Positions 33,512-43,995 of a stretch of DNA of 64,000 bases are shown piece after piece; positions within the stretch are counted from its first letter, which is position 1; each line of letters starts with the position of its first letter. Source of the stretch: an uncultured Acidimicrobiaceae bacterium (GTDB taxonomy: Bacteria; Actinomycetota; Acidimicrobiia; Acidimicrobiales; RAAP-2); the NCBI GenBank assembly GCA_903894295.1, contig CAITPI010000112.1, positions 1-64,000 on the forward strand, in the 5' to 3' direction. The notes below the pieces were generated by a model. That model saw only the letters and a program-made list of their open reading frames with translations. It made no database searches and was not told where the DNA came from. A program made the position numbers and the translations under genes.

Positions 33512-34329
33512 GTATCGACTCCATCGACTTCGAAACGGCCACGCCGGCCGAGCTGCGTCGGGCGCTCCGTCCGGCCGCGGTGGCCCGTCAGGTCACCCGC
33601 CGTTCCCAGGACGGCGCCGAACTCGGAACGGTCAACCTCGAGCCGGCGATCTTCGGGCTCGAGCCCAACGTCGCCGTGATGCACCAGGTGGTGACCGCCC
33701 AGTTGGCCAACGCCCGGGCCGGGACCCAGTCGACCAAGACCCGTTCGGAAGTGCGCGGTGGTGGTTCCAAGCCGTTCAGCCAGAAGGGCACCGGCCGCGC
33801 CCGCGCCGGTTCGAGCCGTTCGCCGGTCTGGGTCGGCGGTGGCATCGCCCTCGGACCGAAGCCCCGCTCGTACGCCCAGAAGACCCCGAAGAAGATGATC
33901 CGCCTCGCCATCAACTCGGCCCTGTCGGACCGGGCCATGGAAGAGCGGGTGGCCCTGGTCGATGCCTGGAACTTCGAGGTCCCGAGCACCAAGGCCGCCA
34001 TCGGTTGCCTGAAGGCGCTCGATCTCGAGGGTCGGGTGCTCGTGGTGCTCGGTGACGACGACTACAACGCCGGTCGGTCGTTCGCCAACCTGCCCGAGGT
34101 GCAGTTGATCACGACGTCGGAACTCAACACCTACGACATCCTGGTCAACGACTGGATCGTCTTCACGGACGCCACCCTGCCCGGCGCCGACGCCGAGGTG
34201 GAGATCGACGTGACCGCCGAGGTCGCCGTCGAGGCAGCGGAGACCAAGGAGACCGTCGAGGAAGCCGACACCGTGGCCGTGGTCGACGAGGCTGCGGACA
34301 GTGCCGATGACGAAGGGAGTGGATCGTGA
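33508..34329 (+). CDS. rplD: 50S ribosomal protein L4 with acidic C-terminal tail
   Basis: L4 lines the peptide exit tunnel and, in some bacteria, represses the S10 operon. The body carries TRSEVRGGGSKPFSQKGTGRARAGSSRSPVWVGGG as the tunnel loop (quoted in part: RGGGSKPFSQKGTGRAR) and PKKMIRLAINSALSDR. After residue 230 the protein ends in about 40 residues of Glu/Ala/Val/Asp-rich sequence (EAAETKETVEEADTVAVVDE). The total of 273 residues exceeds the usual 205-225. It starts at GTG overlapping rplC and overlaps rplW by 4 nt. Confidence 0.95.
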   Translation: MSIDSIDFETATPAELRRALRPAAVARQVTRRSQDGAELGTVNLEPAIFGLEPNVAVMHQVVTAQLANARAGTQSTKTRSEVRGGGSKPFSQKGTGRARAGSSRSPVWVGGGIALGPKPRSYAQKTPKKMIRLAINSALSDRAMEERVALVDAWNFEVPSTKAAIGCLKALDLEGRVLVVLGDDDYNAGRSFANLPEVQLITTSELNTYDILVNDWIVFTDATLPGADAEVEIDVTAEVAVEAAETKETVEEADTVAVVDEAADSADDEGSGS

Positions 34330-34616
34330 GGGATCCCCACAACGTACTGATCCGGCCGGTCGTCTCGGAGAAGTCCTACGCCCTGATGGACGAGAACGTC
34401 TACGTCTTCATCGTGGACCCGTCGGCCACCAAGATTGACGTCCGCCACGCCGTGGAGCAGGCCTTCAACGTGCGGGTCAAGAACGTCAACACGCTGAACC
34501 GCAAGGGCAAGACCAAGCGGGGTCGTCGTGGCAACACGATGGGCCACCGCCCCGACACCAAGCGAGCGATCGTCACCCTGGCCCCGGGTGACTCGATCGA
34601 CCTCTTCGAGAGCTGA
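34326..34616 (+). CDS. rplW: 50S ribosomal protein L23
   Basis: L23 surrounds the exit tunnel and is the docking site of trigger factor and SRP. The 96-residue protein has [20 protein letters not shown] at the start, the loop [19 protein letters not shown] and the C-terminal [14 protein letters not shown]. It starts at GTG overlapping rplD by 4 nt; rplB follows after 13 nt. Confidence 0.96.
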   Translation: MRDPHNVLIRPVVSEKSYALMDENVYVFIVDPSATKIDVRHAVEQAFNVRVKNVNTLNRKGKTKRGRRGNTMGHRPDTKRAIVTLAPGDSIDLFES

Positions 34617-34629
34617 TCAGGACAGGACC

Positions 34630-35466
34630 ATGGCACTTCGCTCACGTAAACCCACCAGCCCCGGACGCCGGTTCCAGACCGTCTCGGACTTCGCCGAGAT
34701 CACCCGCGACCGTCCCGAGAAGTCCCTGCTGGCGCCCAAGCCCTCGACCGGTGGTCGCAACAACTACGGCCGCAAGACGTCCCGTCACCGCGGTGGCGGA
34801 CACAAGCAGCAGTACCGCATGGTCGACTTCAAGCGGACCAAGGACGGGATTCCCGCCAAGGTGGCCGCCATCGAGTACGACCCGAACCGCAACGCCCGGA
34901 TCGCACTCCTCCACTACCTCGACGGCGAGAAGCGCTACATCCTGGCTCCGGCCGGCGTGAAGGTGGGCGACATGCTGCAGTCGGGCCAGGGGGCGGACAT
35001 CCGCCCCGGCAACGCCCTGCCGCTGCGCTACATCCCGGTCGGTTCGGTGATCCACAACGTCGAGCTGCGCCCGGGTGGCGGCGGCAAGATGGCCCGGGGC
35101 GCCGGCATGAGCATCCAGCTGGTGGCCAAGGAAGGCCTTTACGCCACGCTGCGTCTGCCGTCCACCGAAATGCGCCGGGTCTCGATCGACTGCCGGGGCA
35201 CCCTCGGCGTGGTCGGCAACTCCGAGTTCGAGCTGATCAAGATCGGCAAGGCCGGACGCAACCGGTGGAAGGGCAAGCGCCCGCAGACCCGTGGTGTGGC
35301 CATGAACCCGGTCGACCACCCGCTCGGTGGTGGCGAAGGCAAGACCTCGGGTGGTCGCCATCCGGTGTCGCCGTGGGGTCAGCCGGAAGGCCGCACCCGC
35401 GCCCGCAACAAGGATTCCGACAAGATGATCGTCCGTCGGCGCCGCACCCGCGGGGCCCGTCGGTAG
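34630..35466 (+). CDS. rplB: 50S ribosomal protein L2
   Basis: L2 helps join the subunits and supports peptidyl transfer. The 278 residues are canonical: [40 protein letters not shown], and the C-terminal [20 protein letters not shown] with the conserved histidine. ACAGGAC precedes ATG 34630. A longer reading from inside rplW is spurious. Confidence 0.97.
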   Translation: MALRSRKPTSPGRRFQTVSDFAEITRDRPEKSLLAPKPSTGGRNNYGRKTSRHRGGGHKQQYRMVDFKRTKDGIPAKVAAIEYDPNRNARIALLHYLDGEKRYILAPAGVKVGDMLQSGQGADIRPGNALPLRYIPVGSVIHNVELRPGGGGKMARGAGMSIQLVAKEGLYATLRLPSTEMRRVSIDCRGTLGVVGNSEFELIKIGKAGRNRWKGKRPQTRGVAMNPVDHPLGGGEGKTSGGRHPVSPWGQPEGRTRARNKDSDKMIVRRRRTRGARR

Positions 35467-35489
35467 GGAAGACAGAGGAAACGCACGAT

Positions 35490-35768
35490 ATGCCCCGCAG
35501 CCTCAAAAAAGGTCCGTTTGTCGACGACCACCTCCTGAAGAAGGTGGACGTCCTGAACGAGGCCGGCGAAAAGAAAGTCATCAAGACCTGGTCACGCCGG
35601 TCGACGATCATCCCCGACATGGTGGGTCACACCATTGCCGTCCACGACGGGCGCAAGCACGTCCCGGTCTATGTGACCGAGTCCATGGTCGGCCACAAGC
35701 TCGGCGAGTTCGCCCCGACCCGGACGTTCAAGTTCCACGCCGGGCAAGAACGAGCGGGGAGGCGCTGA
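35490..35768 (+). CDS. rpsS: 30S ribosomal protein S19
   Basis: S19 forms a complex with S13 in the 30S head. The 92 residues are canonical: [60 protein letters not shown] precedes ATG 35490. rplV begins one base after its stop. Confidence 0.97.
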   Translation: MPRSLKKGPFVDDHLLKKVDVLNEAGEKKVIKTWSRRSTIIPDMVGHTIAVHDGRKHVPVYVTESMVGHKLGEFAPTRTFKFHAGQERAGRR

Positions 35769-35769
35769 C

Positions 35770-36486
35770 GTGCCGGGAGTGAAGACCAACGAGCGTGAAG
35801 GCACCCGCGCCTACCTGCGGGACTGCCGGATGTCGGCCTACAAGGTCCGCCAGGTGCTGGACCAGATCCGGGGCATGGACGTCGACCGGGCCGCCGAGAC
35901 GCTGGCGCTGGGTGACCGGGACGCCGCGGTGGTGGTCGGCAAGCTGCTGGCTTCGGCCGTGGCCAACGCCGTGCACAACGACGGACTCGACGCCGAAGAA
36001 CTCTTCGTGTCGGCCTGCTACGCCGACGAGGGCAGCACGCTCAAGCGCTGGCGCCCCCGGGCCCGTGGTCGGGCCACGCGCATCCGCAAGCGCACCAGTC
36101 ACGTCACCATCATCGTGAGTCGCCTGCCGGAAGAGCGCATCGCCCGTCGTCGGGCCAAGGCCGCCTCCGGAGCAGCCCAGCGGTCCCGCCGGGTGGCCAG
36201 TTCCCGTCGCAACCAGAGCGAAGAGACCACGGCCACCACCACGGTCGAGGAGACCACGACGCTCGAGACGCCGGAAGCCGAGAACACGACGGCCGAAGTG
36301 GTCGAAGAGACCACGGCTGACCAGGTCGAAGAGACGACCACCGACGAGGTCGAAGCGACCACCACCGACGAGGTCGAAGCGACCACCGACGAGGCCGGCG
36401 ACGAAGTGGCCGCCGAAGAGACCGAGGCCGAAGCGGCCACCGAAGAGAGCACCGACGGCGAAGCCGCGGAAGAGAAGGGCGAGTAG
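35770..36486 (+). CDS. rplV: 50S ribosomal protein L22 with about 100-residue acidic tail
   Basis: L22 reaches into the exit tunnel and contributes to macrolide sensitivity. Residues 1-125 are the normal fold, with AYLRDCRMSAYKVRQVLDQI and the tunnel hairpin TLKRWRPRARGRATRIRKRT. A basic linker (about 125-150) follows. The last 90 residues are a Thr/Glu/Asp/Ala/Val tail with repeated TTDEVEAT, giving 238 residues instead of 110-150. It starts at GTG one base after rpsS; rpsC starts immediately after the stop. Confidence 0.95.
   Translation: MPGVKTNEREGTRAYLRDCRMSAYKVRQVLDQIRGMDVDRAAETLALGDRDAAVVVGKLLASAVANAVHNDGLDAEELFVSACYADEGSTLKRWRPRARGRATRIRKRTSHVTIIVSRLPEERIARRRAKAASGAAQRSRRVASSRRNQSEETTATTTVEETTTLETPEAENTTAEVVEETTADQVEETTTDEVEATTTDEVEATTDEAGDEVAAEETEAEAATEESTDGEAAEEKGE
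36334..36393 (+). repeat. Tandem repeats in the rplV tail
   Basis: Imperfect 21-24-bp units containing ACCACCGACGAGGTCGAAGC repeat about 2.5 times, encoding TTDEVEA. The core ACCACCGACGAGG is also the core of the repeats in the rplJ tail. Confidence 0.7.
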
Positions 36487-37452
36487 ATGGGCCAGAAGGT
36501 AAACCCCTATGGGTTCCGACTCGGCGTAACCACCGACTGGAAGTCGCGTTGGTTCGAGGAGCGCAACTACCAGGACTGTGTGATCGAGGACTGGAAGATC
36601 CGCGACTACCTCACGACACAACTGGAGTCGGCGGCCGTCAGCCGTATCGAGATCGAGCGCACCCGTGACCGTCTGCGGGTCGACATCCACACCGCCCGGC
36701 CGGGCATCGTGATCGGTCGTCGTGGCGCCGAGGCCGACCGCCTCAAGAAGAAGATCGAAGAGATCACCGGACTGAACAACCGGATCCAGCTGAACATCCA
36801 GGAGATCAAGCAGCCGGAGCTTGACGCGGCGCTGATCGCCCAGGGTATCTGCGACCAGTTGGCCCGCCGGGTGGCGTTCCGTCGGGCCATGAAGCGGTCG
36901 ATCCAGACCGTGCAGAAGGCGGGTGCCCTCGGGGTGCGCGTCCAGTGCTCGGGTCGTCTTGGCGGTTCGGAAATGTCCCGCAAGGAGTCCTACCGGGAAG
37001 GCCGGGTGCCGCTGCACACGCTGCGGGCCGACATCGATTACGGCTTCCGCGAGGCCAAGACCACCTATGGACGCATCGGCGTCAAGGTGTGGATCTACAA
37101 GGGCGACATCCTGCCGTACAAGATCTCGTCGGAAGAGAAGATCACCCGTGAGGCCGCCATGGCGGTCGGCGAGACCTCCGGCCAGAGTGCTGACGGTCCC
37201 CGCCGTCTGATCACCGCCGGTGGCGGTCGTCGCCGGGCCGAGCAGGGTGACCCGGGCAGCGTGGTGACGGTGGATGCCGAGCACACGGCCGTCGAGATTC
37301 CCGAGGGCATGGGAGACCACCCGGTGGCCGACATCGCGGCGGCCCCGGCGGTGCCCGACGAACTCGAGCGCATCCTCACCGAGGACGAAGAGATCGAACG
37401 TCGGACCCGTGAGCACCACGAGACCCCGCACTTCCGCAAGGAGGTCGACTGA
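36487..37452 (+). CDS. rpsC: 30S ribosomal protein S3 with extended C-terminus
   Basis: S3 lies at the mRNA entry tunnel and has helicase-like activity. The body of about 215 residues includes [19 protein letters not shown], the KH domain [20 protein letters not shown] and [20 protein letters not shown]. About 100 further residues form a polar, acidic extension ending [15 protein letters not shown]. The total of 321 residues is longer than in most bacteria. The start directly abuts the rplV stop. Confidence 0.96.
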   Translation: MGQKVNPYGFRLGVTTDWKSRWFEERNYQDCVIEDWKIRDYLTTQLESAAVSRIEIERTRDRLRVDIHTARPGIVIGRRGAEADRLKKKIEEITGLNNRIQLNIQEIKQPELDAALIAQGICDQLARRVAFRRAMKRSIQTVQKAGALGVRVQCSGRLGGSEMSRKESYREGRVPLHTLRADIDYGFREAKTTYGRIGVKVWIYKGDILPYKISSEEKITREAAMAVGETSGQSADGPRRLITAGGGRRRAEQGDPGSVVTVDAEHTAVEIPEGMGDHPVADIAAAPAVPDELERILTEDEEIERRTREHHETPHFRKEVD

Positions 37453-37453
37453 C

Positions 37454-37891
37454 ATGTTGATGCCCCGCAAGGTCAAGCACCGCAAGCAGCAGCGTGGCCG
37501 GATGACCGGCAAGGCCAAGGGTGGCAGCGAAGTCTCCTTCGGCGACTTCGGCATCCAGGCCCTCGAGCCGGGATGGATGACGGCCCGCCAGATCGAGGCG
37601 GCCCGTATTGCCATGACCCGACACATCAAGCGTGGTGGAAAGGTCTGGATCCGGGTCTTCCCGGACCGTCCGGTCACCAAGAAGCCGGCCGAGACCCGCA
37701 TGGGTTCGGGCAAGGGCAACCCCGAACTCTGGGTGGCGGTCGTGAAGCCGGGCCGGGTGCTCTTCGAGCTCGCCGGCGTGGACCAGGAACTGGCCCGGGC
37801 CGCCATGGAGCGGGCCATCCAGAAGCTTCCGTTCAAGGCCAAGTTCGTGGTTCGGCCCGGAACCCATGGAACCCCGGAGGTGCAGATCTGA
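37454..37891 (+). CDS. rplP: 50S ribosomal protein L16
   Basis: L16 contacts the A-site tRNA elbow and is needed for late 50S assembly. The 145-residue protein has [39 protein letters not shown] and [20 protein letters not shown]. It starts one base after the rpsC stop and overlaps rpmC by one base (TGATG). Confidence 0.97.
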   Translation: MLMPRKVKHRKQQRGRMTGKAKGGSEVSFGDFGIQALEPGWMTARQIEAARIAMTRHIKRGGKVWIRVFPDRPVTKKPAETRMGSGKGNPELWVAVVKPGRVLFELAGVDQELARAAMERAIQKLPFKAKFVVRPGTHGTPEVQI

Positions 37892-38286
37892 TGGCGACCG
37901 CTTCCGACATTTCCCAGTACGACACCGAGGAGCTCGAGCGTCAGCTGAGCGAGACCCGGCGTGAGCTGTTCAACCTCCGGTTCCAGTTGGCGACCGGTCA
38001 GTTGGACAACTTCTCCCGGATCAACCATTGCCGCAAGGACATCGCCCGGATGCTGACCGAGCTCCGGTCCCGGGAGATCGCCGAAGCCGAAGGTCTGGCC
38101 CTGGCCGACCTGCCGGCGCACCGGGCGGCCGCCCGTCGGCGTAGTGACGATGACGCCAAGGGCCGGGATGCCACGACGGCGTCCGAGCGGCGGGCCCAGG
38201 CCCGGGCGGAAGCTGCGGCGGAAGCCGAAGCGGCGTCCGGTCCCGAGGTCGCCGAAGACGAAGTTGAAGCAGAGGAGAAGGACTGA
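37891..38286 (+). CDS. rpmC: 50S ribosomal protein L29 with C-terminal extension
   Basis: L29 lies by the tunnel exit next to L23. The L29 fold spans about residues 1-75, with [20 protein letters not shown] and [20 protein letters not shown]. It continues with 55 residues of alternating Arg/Ala then Glu/Ala sequence ending EVEAEEKD, giving 131 residues instead of 65-80. Start and stop overlap the neighbours by one base each. Confidence 0.93.
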   Translation: MATASDISQYDTEELERQLSETRRELFNLRFQLATGQLDNFSRINHCRKDIARMLTELRSREIAEAEGLALADLPAHRAAARRRSDDDAKGRDATTASERRAQARAEAAAEAEAASGPEVAEDEVEAEEKD

Positions 38287-38557
38287 TGTCCGAAGAAGCC
38301 ACGGAAACCCGGCCGAACGCCCGCAAGGTGCGTGAGGGCCTGGTCGTGTCCGACAAGATGGAGGCCACCCTGGTGGTGGCCGTCATCGAGCGGGTGCGGC
38401 ATCCGAAGTACGGCAAGACCGTGCAGCGGACCAAGAAGCTCTATGTCCATGACGGCGAGAACAGCGCCAAGGTCGGTGACCGGGTCCGGGTTGTCGAGAC
38501 CCGTCCGATGTCCAAGCTGAAGCGCTGGCGCCTGTCCGAGGTTCTGGAGCGTGCGCG

Positions 38558-38561
<4 letters not shown>
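38286..38561 (+). CDS. rpsQ: 30S ribosomal protein S17
   Basis: S17 is a primary 16S rRNA-binding protein. The 91 residues have the OB-fold family pattern: [38 protein letters not shown] and [20 protein letters not shown]. The start overlaps the rpmC stop (TGATG) and the stop overlaps the rplN start (ATGA). Confidence 0.97.
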
Positions 38562-38925
<364 letters not shown>

Positions 38926-38926
<1 letters not shown>

Positions 38927-39231
38927 TGCGGATCCGCAAGGGTGACAAGGTCCAGGTCATTTCCGGCAAGGACAAGGGCAAGCAGGCTTCGGTCGTGCGG
39001 GCCATTCCCGCCGAAGGCCGGGTCATCGTCGAAGGTGTCCACGTGGCCAAGAAGTCGGCCAAGCCGACCCGGGCCACCATGCAGGGCGGCCTGATCGACA
39101 AGTTCATGCCGATTGCCGTCTCGTCGGTCGCCATTGTCTGTGACAGCTGCGGCCCGACCCGGATCGGGATGCGTTTTGATGAGCAGGGTCGCAAGGTGCG
39201 GGTCTGCCGGAAGTGTGGAGCTGATCTCTGA
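38926..39231 (+). CDS. rplX: 50S ribosomal protein L24
   Basis: L24 initiates 50S assembly and lies at the tunnel exit. The 101 residues start [20 protein letters not shown] (KOW motif) and end in a two-CxxC zinc ribbon, CDSCGP and CRKCG, as found in many actinobacterial L24 proteins. ATG 38926 is preferred over GTG 38923 because GGAGG is 8 nt upstream and the family begins with MRI. Confidence 0.96.
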
Positions 39232-39803
39232 TGCCATCGACCTCGGCCCCGAGCCGTCCCCGCCTGAAGGTTCGTTTCGACGAACAGGTACGGGGCGAAC
39301 TGAAAGAGACCCTTGGTCTCGGCAACATCATGGAAGTCCCCCGCCTCTCCAAGATCGTGATCAACATGGGTGTCGGCCGGGCCACCCAGCAGAAGTCCCT
39401 CATTGAGGGGGCGCTGCGGGACCTCGAGATCATCTCGGGCCAGAAGCCGGTCGTGACCAAGGCCAAGAAGTCAATCGCCTCCTTCAAGCTCCGCGAGGGC
39501 CAGGAGATCGGTTGCATGGTGACCTTGCGCGGCGACCGGGCCTGGGAGTTCCTCGACCGGTTGCTGGCCACGGCCATCCCCCGCATCCGTGACTTCCGCG
39601 GGCTGTCGCCCCGGTCGTTCGACGGGCGTGGCAACTACACCTTTGGCGTCACCGAGCAGCTGATCTTCCCGGAGATCGACTACGACCGTATCGACACCAT
39701 CCGTGGCATGGACATCACCATCGTCACGACCGCACGAAACAACGACGAGGGTAGAGCGCTGCTGAGGGCGTTCGGCTTCCCATTCCGACAGGAGAACCAG
39801 TAA
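39231..39803 (+). CDS. rplE: 50S ribosomal protein L5
   Basis: L5 binds 5S rRNA in the central protuberance. The 190-residue protein has [40 protein letters not shown] and [20 protein letters not shown], and ends [10 protein letters not shown]. It overlaps rplX by one base (TGATG) and is followed by rpsN after 4 nt. Confidence 0.97.
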   Translation: MPSTSAPSRPRLKVRFDEQVRGELKETLGLGNIMEVPRLSKIVINMGVGRATQQKSLIEGALRDLEIISGQKPVVTKAKKSIASFKLREGQEIGCMVTLRGDRAWEFLDRLLATAIPRIRDFRGLSPRSFDGRGNYTFGVTEQLIFPEIDYDRIDTIRGMDITIVTTARNNDEGRALLRAFGFPFRQENQ

Positions 39804-39807
39804 CCCC

Positions 39808-39993
39808 ATGGCGAAGAAGGCTTTGATCGAGAAGCAACAGCGCACGCCGAAGTTCAAGGTGCGTGGCTATACCCGGTGCCGCCGGTGTGGTCGACCCAAG
39901 TCGGTCTACCGCAAGTTCGGCCTGTGCCGGATCTGTCTGCGAGTGATGGTCCACGCCGGCGAGATTCCCGGTGTGACGAAGGCCAGTTGGTGA
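39808..39993 (+). CDS. rpsN: 30S ribosomal protein S14, zinc type
   Basis: S14 is a late-assembling 30S head protein. This is the short 61-residue form with a Cys4 zinc site: CRRC near residue 24 and CRIC near residue 40. Flanking residues [12 protein letters not shown] and [13 protein letters not shown] are canonical. A zinc-free paralogue is not in the window. Confidence 0.97.
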   Translation: MAKKALIEKQQRTPKFKVRGYTRCRRCGRPKSVYRKFGLCRICLRVMVHAGEIPGVTKASW

Positions 39994-40009
39994 GAGGAGG
40001 CGACGAACA

Positions 40010-40414
40010 ATGACGATGACCGATCCAATCGCCGACATGCTGACTCGCATTCGGAACGCCAACATGGCCCACTTCGATACCGTCAAGATGCCGGGTTCGA
40101 AGTTGAAGGAGTCCCTGGCCGAGATTCTGGTGAGCGAGGGCTACATCAAGGGTTTCAAGGTGGCCGATGAACCGGGTCGCCCCGGCACCACCCTCGAGAT
40201 CACGATGAAGTACGCCCCGGACCGGGCCCGGACCATCTCCGGGATCAAGCGGGTCTCCAAGCCGGGCCTTCGCATCTACGCCCGGGCCGACAAGATGCCC
40301 CGGGTACTCGGTGGCCTCGGTGTGGCCGTGGTCTCCACCTCCAAGGGTCTGATGACCGACCGTGAGGCCCGCAAGCGCCGCATGGGCGGGGAGGTCCTCT
40401 GTTATGTCTGGTAA
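40010..40414 (+). CDS. rpsH: 30S ribosomal protein S8
   Basis: S8 is a central-domain 16S binder and the classic repressor of the spc operon in E. coli. The 134 residues start [20 protein letters not shown] and include [18 protein letters not shown] and a C-terminal [26 protein letters not shown] lies 9 nt before ATG 40010; ATG 40016 is the close alternative. Confidence 0.97.
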   Translation: MTMTDPIADMLTRIRNANMAHFDTVKMPGSKLKESLAEILVSEGYIKGFKVADEPGRPGTTLEITMKYAPDRARTISGIKRVSKPGLRIYARADKMPRVLGGLGVAVVSTSKGLMTDREARKRRMGGEVLCYVW

Positions 40415-40465
40415 GAGTCGTGGCTCCCTTCCGGGAGCGTCGGCCACTGTGGAAGGAGAGCGCTG

Positions 40466-41008
40466 ATGTCCCGCATCGGACGTGCCCCCATCGCCGTGCC
40501 CTCGGGCGTGTCGGTGGCCATGGGCAGTGACAACACCGTGACCGTCAAGGGCCCCCAGGGCGAACTGGCCCGCACCGTGCCCGGCGCCATCACCATCCGA
40601 CAGGAGGGTGACGAACTGCTCGTCGAGCGGCCGGATGACCAGCGTCAGAACCGGGCCCTGCACGGCCTGACCCGTTCGCTGGTGGCCAACATGGTGGTCG
40701 GAGTGACCGAAGGCTTCATCAAGGAACTCGAGATCGTCGGCGTCGGCTACCGGGCCGCCGCCCAGGGCCCGGGTGCCCTGGAGTTGGCGCTCGGCTTCTC
40801 GCATCCGGTGCACGTCAACGCCCCCGACGGCGTGACGTTCGAGGTTCCGAGTGCCACCCGCATCATCGTCAAGGGAATGGACAAAGAGAAGGTAGGCCAG
40901 GTGGCGGCCGACATCCGCAAGCTGCGTAAGCCCGAGCCCTACAAGGGCAAGGGCATCCGTTACGCCGGTGAACGGGTCGTCCGCAAGGCCGGGAAGGCAG
41001 CCAAGTAG
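40466..41008 (+). CDS. rplF: 50S ribosomal protein L6
   Basis: L6 lies at the base of the stalk by the sarcin-ricin loop. The 180 residues start [19 protein letters not shown] and include [33 protein letters not shown] and the C-terminal [28 protein letters not shown] precedes the ATG. rplR starts with the base after its stop. Confidence 0.97.
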   Translation: MSRIGRAPIAVPSGVSVAMGSDNTVTVKGPQGELARTVPGAITIRQEGDELLVERPDDQRQNRALHGLTRSLVANMVVGVTEGFIKELEIVGVGYRAAAQGPGALELALGFSHPVHVNAPDGVTFEVPSATRIIVKGMDKEKVGQVAADIRKLRKPEPYKGKGIRYAGERVVRKAGKAAK

Positions 41009-41371
41009 ATGGCGAACACCGATCACAAACTCGAGCTCCGCCGGCGCCGCCACTACCGGGTGCGCAAGCGGGTCACCGGAACGGCCGAGCGTCCGCGCCT
41101 CGCCGTGTTCCGGTCGAACAAGCACATCACCGCCCAGGTCATCGACGACGTCGCCGGTCGCACCCTGGCGGCTGCCTCGACGGTCGAGAGCGACCTGCGC
41201 TCGTCATCGGGCGGCAACATCGCAGCGGCTGAAAAGGTCGGCAAACTCGTGGCTTCCCGGGCCAAGGAGGCGGGCGTGAGCACCGTCGTCTTCGACCGGG
41301 GCGGCTTCGCATATCACGGACGGGTGGCGGCGCTGGCCGACGCGGCCCGCTCCGAAGGACTGGAGTTCTGA
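41009..41371 (+). CDS. rplR: 50S ribosomal protein L18
   Basis: L18 binds 5S rRNA with L5. The 120 residues have [37 protein letters not shown] and the end [20 protein letters not shown]. It directly abuts rplF and precedes rpsE by 2 nt. Confidence 0.97.
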   Translation: MANTDHKLELRRRRHYRVRKRVTGTAERPRLAVFRSNKHITAQVIDDVAGRTLAAASTVESDLRSSSGGNIAAAEKVGKLVASRAKEAGVSTVVFDRGGFAYHGRVAALADAARSEGLEF

Positions 41372-41373
41372 GC

Positions 41374-41961
41374 ATGGCGAACAATCCAAACAACAACAAC
41401 CGTGACAACCGTGACGGCGACCAGCAGTTCGAAGAGCGGACCATCCGGGTCAACCGGGTCTCCAAGGTCGTAAAGGGTGGTCGCCGGTTCTCCTTCGCCG
41501 CCCTCATGGTGGTCGGCGACGGGAACGGCCGGGTCGGTCTCGGCTACGGCAAGGCCAAGGAAGCCGGTCTCGCCGTGCAGAAGGGCATTGAAGAGGCCCG
41601 CAAGAACATGTTCGACGTCCCCCTGGCCGGTGCCACCATCACCCACCCGGTGATGGGCGAGAGCGGAGCCGGACGGGTCATGATGAAGCCGGCGGCGCCC
41701 GGTACGGGAGTGATCGCCGGAGGCGCGGCCCGGGCCATCTTCGAGATGGCCGGCATCCGCGACATCCTGGCCAAGTCGCTCGGCTCCTCGAACGGCATCA
41801 ACGTGGCCCACGCCACCATCGCCGGCCTGAAGGACCTCAAGCGGCCCGACGAGATCGCCGCCCTGCGTGGCAAGTCGGCCGAAGAAGTGGCGCCCGGACC
41901 GATGTTGCGGGCCTACCGCGAGCGTCGCCGTCAGGCCGACATCTTCACGGAGGTGAGCTGA
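41374..41961 (+). CDS. rpsE: 30S ribosomal protein S5
   Basis: S5 guards decoding accuracy and the mRNA entry site. The 195 residues contain an N-terminal Asn/Asp-rich lead of about 22 residues, then [40 protein letters not shown], and the C-terminal domain [20 protein letters not shown] and [13 protein letters not shown]. rpmD follows after one base. Confidence 0.97.
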   Translation: MANNPNNNNRDNRDGDQQFEERTIRVNRVSKVVKGGRRFSFAALMVVGDGNGRVGLGYGKAKEAGLAVQKGIEEARKNMFDVPLAGATITHPVMGESGAGRVMMKPAAPGTGVIAGGAARAIFEMAGIRDILAKSLGSSNGINVAHATIAGLKDLKRPDEIAALRGKSAEEVAPGPMLRAYRERRRQADIFTEVS

Positions 41962-41962
41962 C

Positions 41963-42181
41963 ATGGCAGCAGCCACGGTTGAGACCGGCTGGATCCGGGT
42001 CACCCAGGTCCGCTCCGCCATCGGCACCAAGCCGAAGCACCGCGGCACCCTTCGGGCGCTCGGACTGCGCGGCATCGGGCAGTCCAACGTGCTGCCTGAC
42101 CGACCGGAAATCCGCGGCATGATCGCCCGCGTCCCCCACCTGGTGGATGTGGCGGCCGCCCAAGCAGATGAGAAGGGCTGA
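41963..42181 (+). CDS. rpmD: 50S ribosomal protein L30
   Basis: L30 is a small peripheral 50S protein. The 72-residue sequence has WIRVTQVRSAIGTKPKHRGT and LRALGLRGIGQSNVLPDRPE, the family core, and a short acidic end. It lies between rpsE and rplO with gaps of 1 and 2 nt. Confidence 0.96.
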   Translation: MAAATVETGWIRVTQVRSAIGTKPKHRGTLRALGLRGIGQSNVLPDRPEIRGMIARVPHLVDVAAAQADEKG

Positions 42182-42183
42182 GA

Positions 42184-42672
42184 ATGAAGATTCATGATCT
42201 CCAGCCGCCCGCCGGGTCCAACCGGGCCCGCCGCCGGGTCGGACGCGGTATCGCCGGCAAGGGCGGCAAGACCGCCGGCCGCGGCACCAAGGGTCAGGGC
42301 GCCCGCGACACCATCCCCATGGGCTTCGAAGGTGGACAGTTGCCGTTGATGCAGCGGATCCCGAAGCTGAAGGGCTTCAAGAACCCGTTCCGCATCGACT
42401 ACACCCCGGTCAACCTGGAGCGTCTGGAGGCCCTCGGGGTCGACAGCATCGACCTCGACGGGTTCGTCGAGAACGGTCTGGCCAAGAAGAGCGAGCTCGT
42501 GAAGGTGCTCGGCGTCGGCTCCCTCAGCCGGGCGGTCCGGGTGGAAGCCCACGCGTTCTCGAAGTCGGCCGAAGCGGCGATCACCGCCGCCGGGGGCACC
42601 GTGACCGTGGTTCCGTTGCCGTTCGGCCACAACCGTCCGCCAGCGCAGGGCAACCAGCACACAAACCGGTAG
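42184..42672 (+). CDS. rplO: 50S ribosomal protein L15
   Basis: L15 is an early 50S assembly protein. The 162 residues begin MKIHDLQPPAGSNRARRRVG, continue with the Gly-rich GRGIAGKGGKTAGRGTKGQG and FEGGQLPLMQRIPKLKGF, and end with a VLGVGSLSRAVRVEAHAFSKSA-type fold (VEAHAFSKSAEAAITAAGG). It is followed by secY after 30 nt. Confidence 0.97.
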   Translation: MKIHDLQPPAGSNRARRRVGRGIAGKGGKTAGRGTKGQGARDTIPMGFEGGQLPLMQRIPKLKGFKNPFRIDYTPVNLERLEALGVDSIDLDGFVENGLAKKSELVKVLGVGSLSRAVRVEAHAFSKSAEAAITAAGGTVTVVPLPFGHNRPPAQGNQHTNR

Positions 42673-42702
42673 CATCGTCCGGACGCGGCGTCGAGGAGTC
42701 CC

Positions 42703-43995
42703 ATGCTTACCAGTCTGGCCAACATCTTTCGCATCCCCGACCTTCGCAAGAAGGTCCTCTTCACGCTGACCATCATCGGGCTCTACCAGTTCGGCGCCAA
42801 CGTTCCGGTGCCGTTTGTGAACTTCTCCAAGATCGCCCAGCTCGAATCGGCGTCGCGTTCGTCGGGCGTGCTGGGCTTCCTCAACCTGTTCTCGGGTGGG
42901 GCGCTGACCCGCATGGCCATCTTCGGCCTCGGCATCATGCCGTACATCACCTCGAGCATCATCATCCAGCTGCTCTCGACGGTGATCCCGAAGCTGGAGC
43001 AGTGGCGTGACCAGGGAGCGATCGGCCAGAAGAAGATCACCCAGACCACCCGGTATCTCACGGTGGCGCTGGCCCTGATGCAGTCGACCGGACTCGTCTA
43101 CCTGTTCCACAAGAATGGTGGTGGCCTGTTCGGTTCGAGCCAGAACCTCGACCTGATCCTCAACTACTCGATCTGGCGGGCCGCCTTCATCGTCATGACC
43201 CTGACGGCCGGCACGGCGTTCGTCATGTGGCTGGCCGAACTCATCACCCAGCGGGGGATCGGCCAGGGCATGTCGATCCTCATCTTCGCCAACGTGGTGG
43301 CCGGCATCCCGAGCGGACTGAACACGGTCCTTCAGGAGGGCGGTCGCATCAAGTTCTTCGCCATCGTGCTGGTCTCGGTGGCGCTGCTGGTGGCCATCGT
43401 CTTCGTCGACCAGGGCCAGCGTCGCATTCCGGTCACCTTTGCCAAGCGGGTGGTGGGTCGCAAGATGTTCGGTGGCCAGAACACCTACATCCCGCTCAAG
43501 GTGAACCAGGCCGGTGTCATCCCGATCATCTTCGCCTCGTCGGTGCTCTACATCCCGATCCTGCTCTCGAACATCATCCCGTCGCAGGCCTTCCGGACCT
43601 GGGTGAACCACAACATCACCCCGACCAGCATCTTCTACATCGCGGTGTACTTCTTCTTCATCATCCTGTTCGCCTTCTTCTACGTCTACGTCCAGTTCGA
43701 TCCGCACCAGCAGGCCGACACCATCCGCAAGCAGGGTGGCTACATCCCCGGCATCCGGCCGGGCCAGCCCACCGAGCGGTACCTGGCCCACATCCTGAAC
43801 CGCATCACATGGCCCGGCGCCCTCTTCCTCGGGTCGGTGGCCGTCATCCCGTCGCTGCTCATGGCGGCGTGGAACATCAACAACTATCCCTTCTACGGGA
43901 CGACCCTGCTCATCGCCACCGGCGTGGCACTCGAGACCATGAAGCAGATCGACAGCCAGTTGATGATGCGGAACTACGAGGGATTCCTCAAGTAA
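42703..43995 (+). CDS. secY: Preprotein translocase subunit SecY
   Basis: SecY is the ten-helix channel of the Sec translocon. The 430-residue protein shows the family pattern: LANIFRIPDLRKKVLFTLTI, the plug and helix 2 region GGALTRMAIFGLGIMPYITS, IIIQLLSTVIPKLEQW, ITQRGIGQGMSILIFANVVA and QGGYIPGIRPGQPTERYL. It ends LMMRNYEGFLK. adk begins at the base after the secY stop. Confidence 0.97.
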   Translation: MLTSLANIFRIPDLRKKVLFTLTIIGLYQFGANVPVPFVNFSKIAQLESASRSSGVLGFLNLFSGGALTRMAIFGLGIMPYITSSIIIQLLSTVIPKLEQWRDQGAIGQKKITQTTRYLTVALALMQSTGLVYLFHKNGGGLFGSSQNLDLILNYSIWRAAFIVMTLTAGTAFVMWLAELITQRGIGQGMSILIFANVVAGIPSGLNTVLQEGGRIKFFAIVLVSVALLVAIVFVDQGQRRIPVTFAKRVVGRKMFGGQNTYIPLKVNQAGVIPIIFASSVLYIPILLSNIIPSQAFRTWVNHNITPTSIFYIAVYFFFIILFAFFYVYVQFDPHQQADTIRKQGGYIPGIRPGQPTERYLAHILNRITWPGALFLGSVAVIPSLLMAAWNINNYPFYGTTLLIATGVALETMKQIDSQLMMRNYEGFLK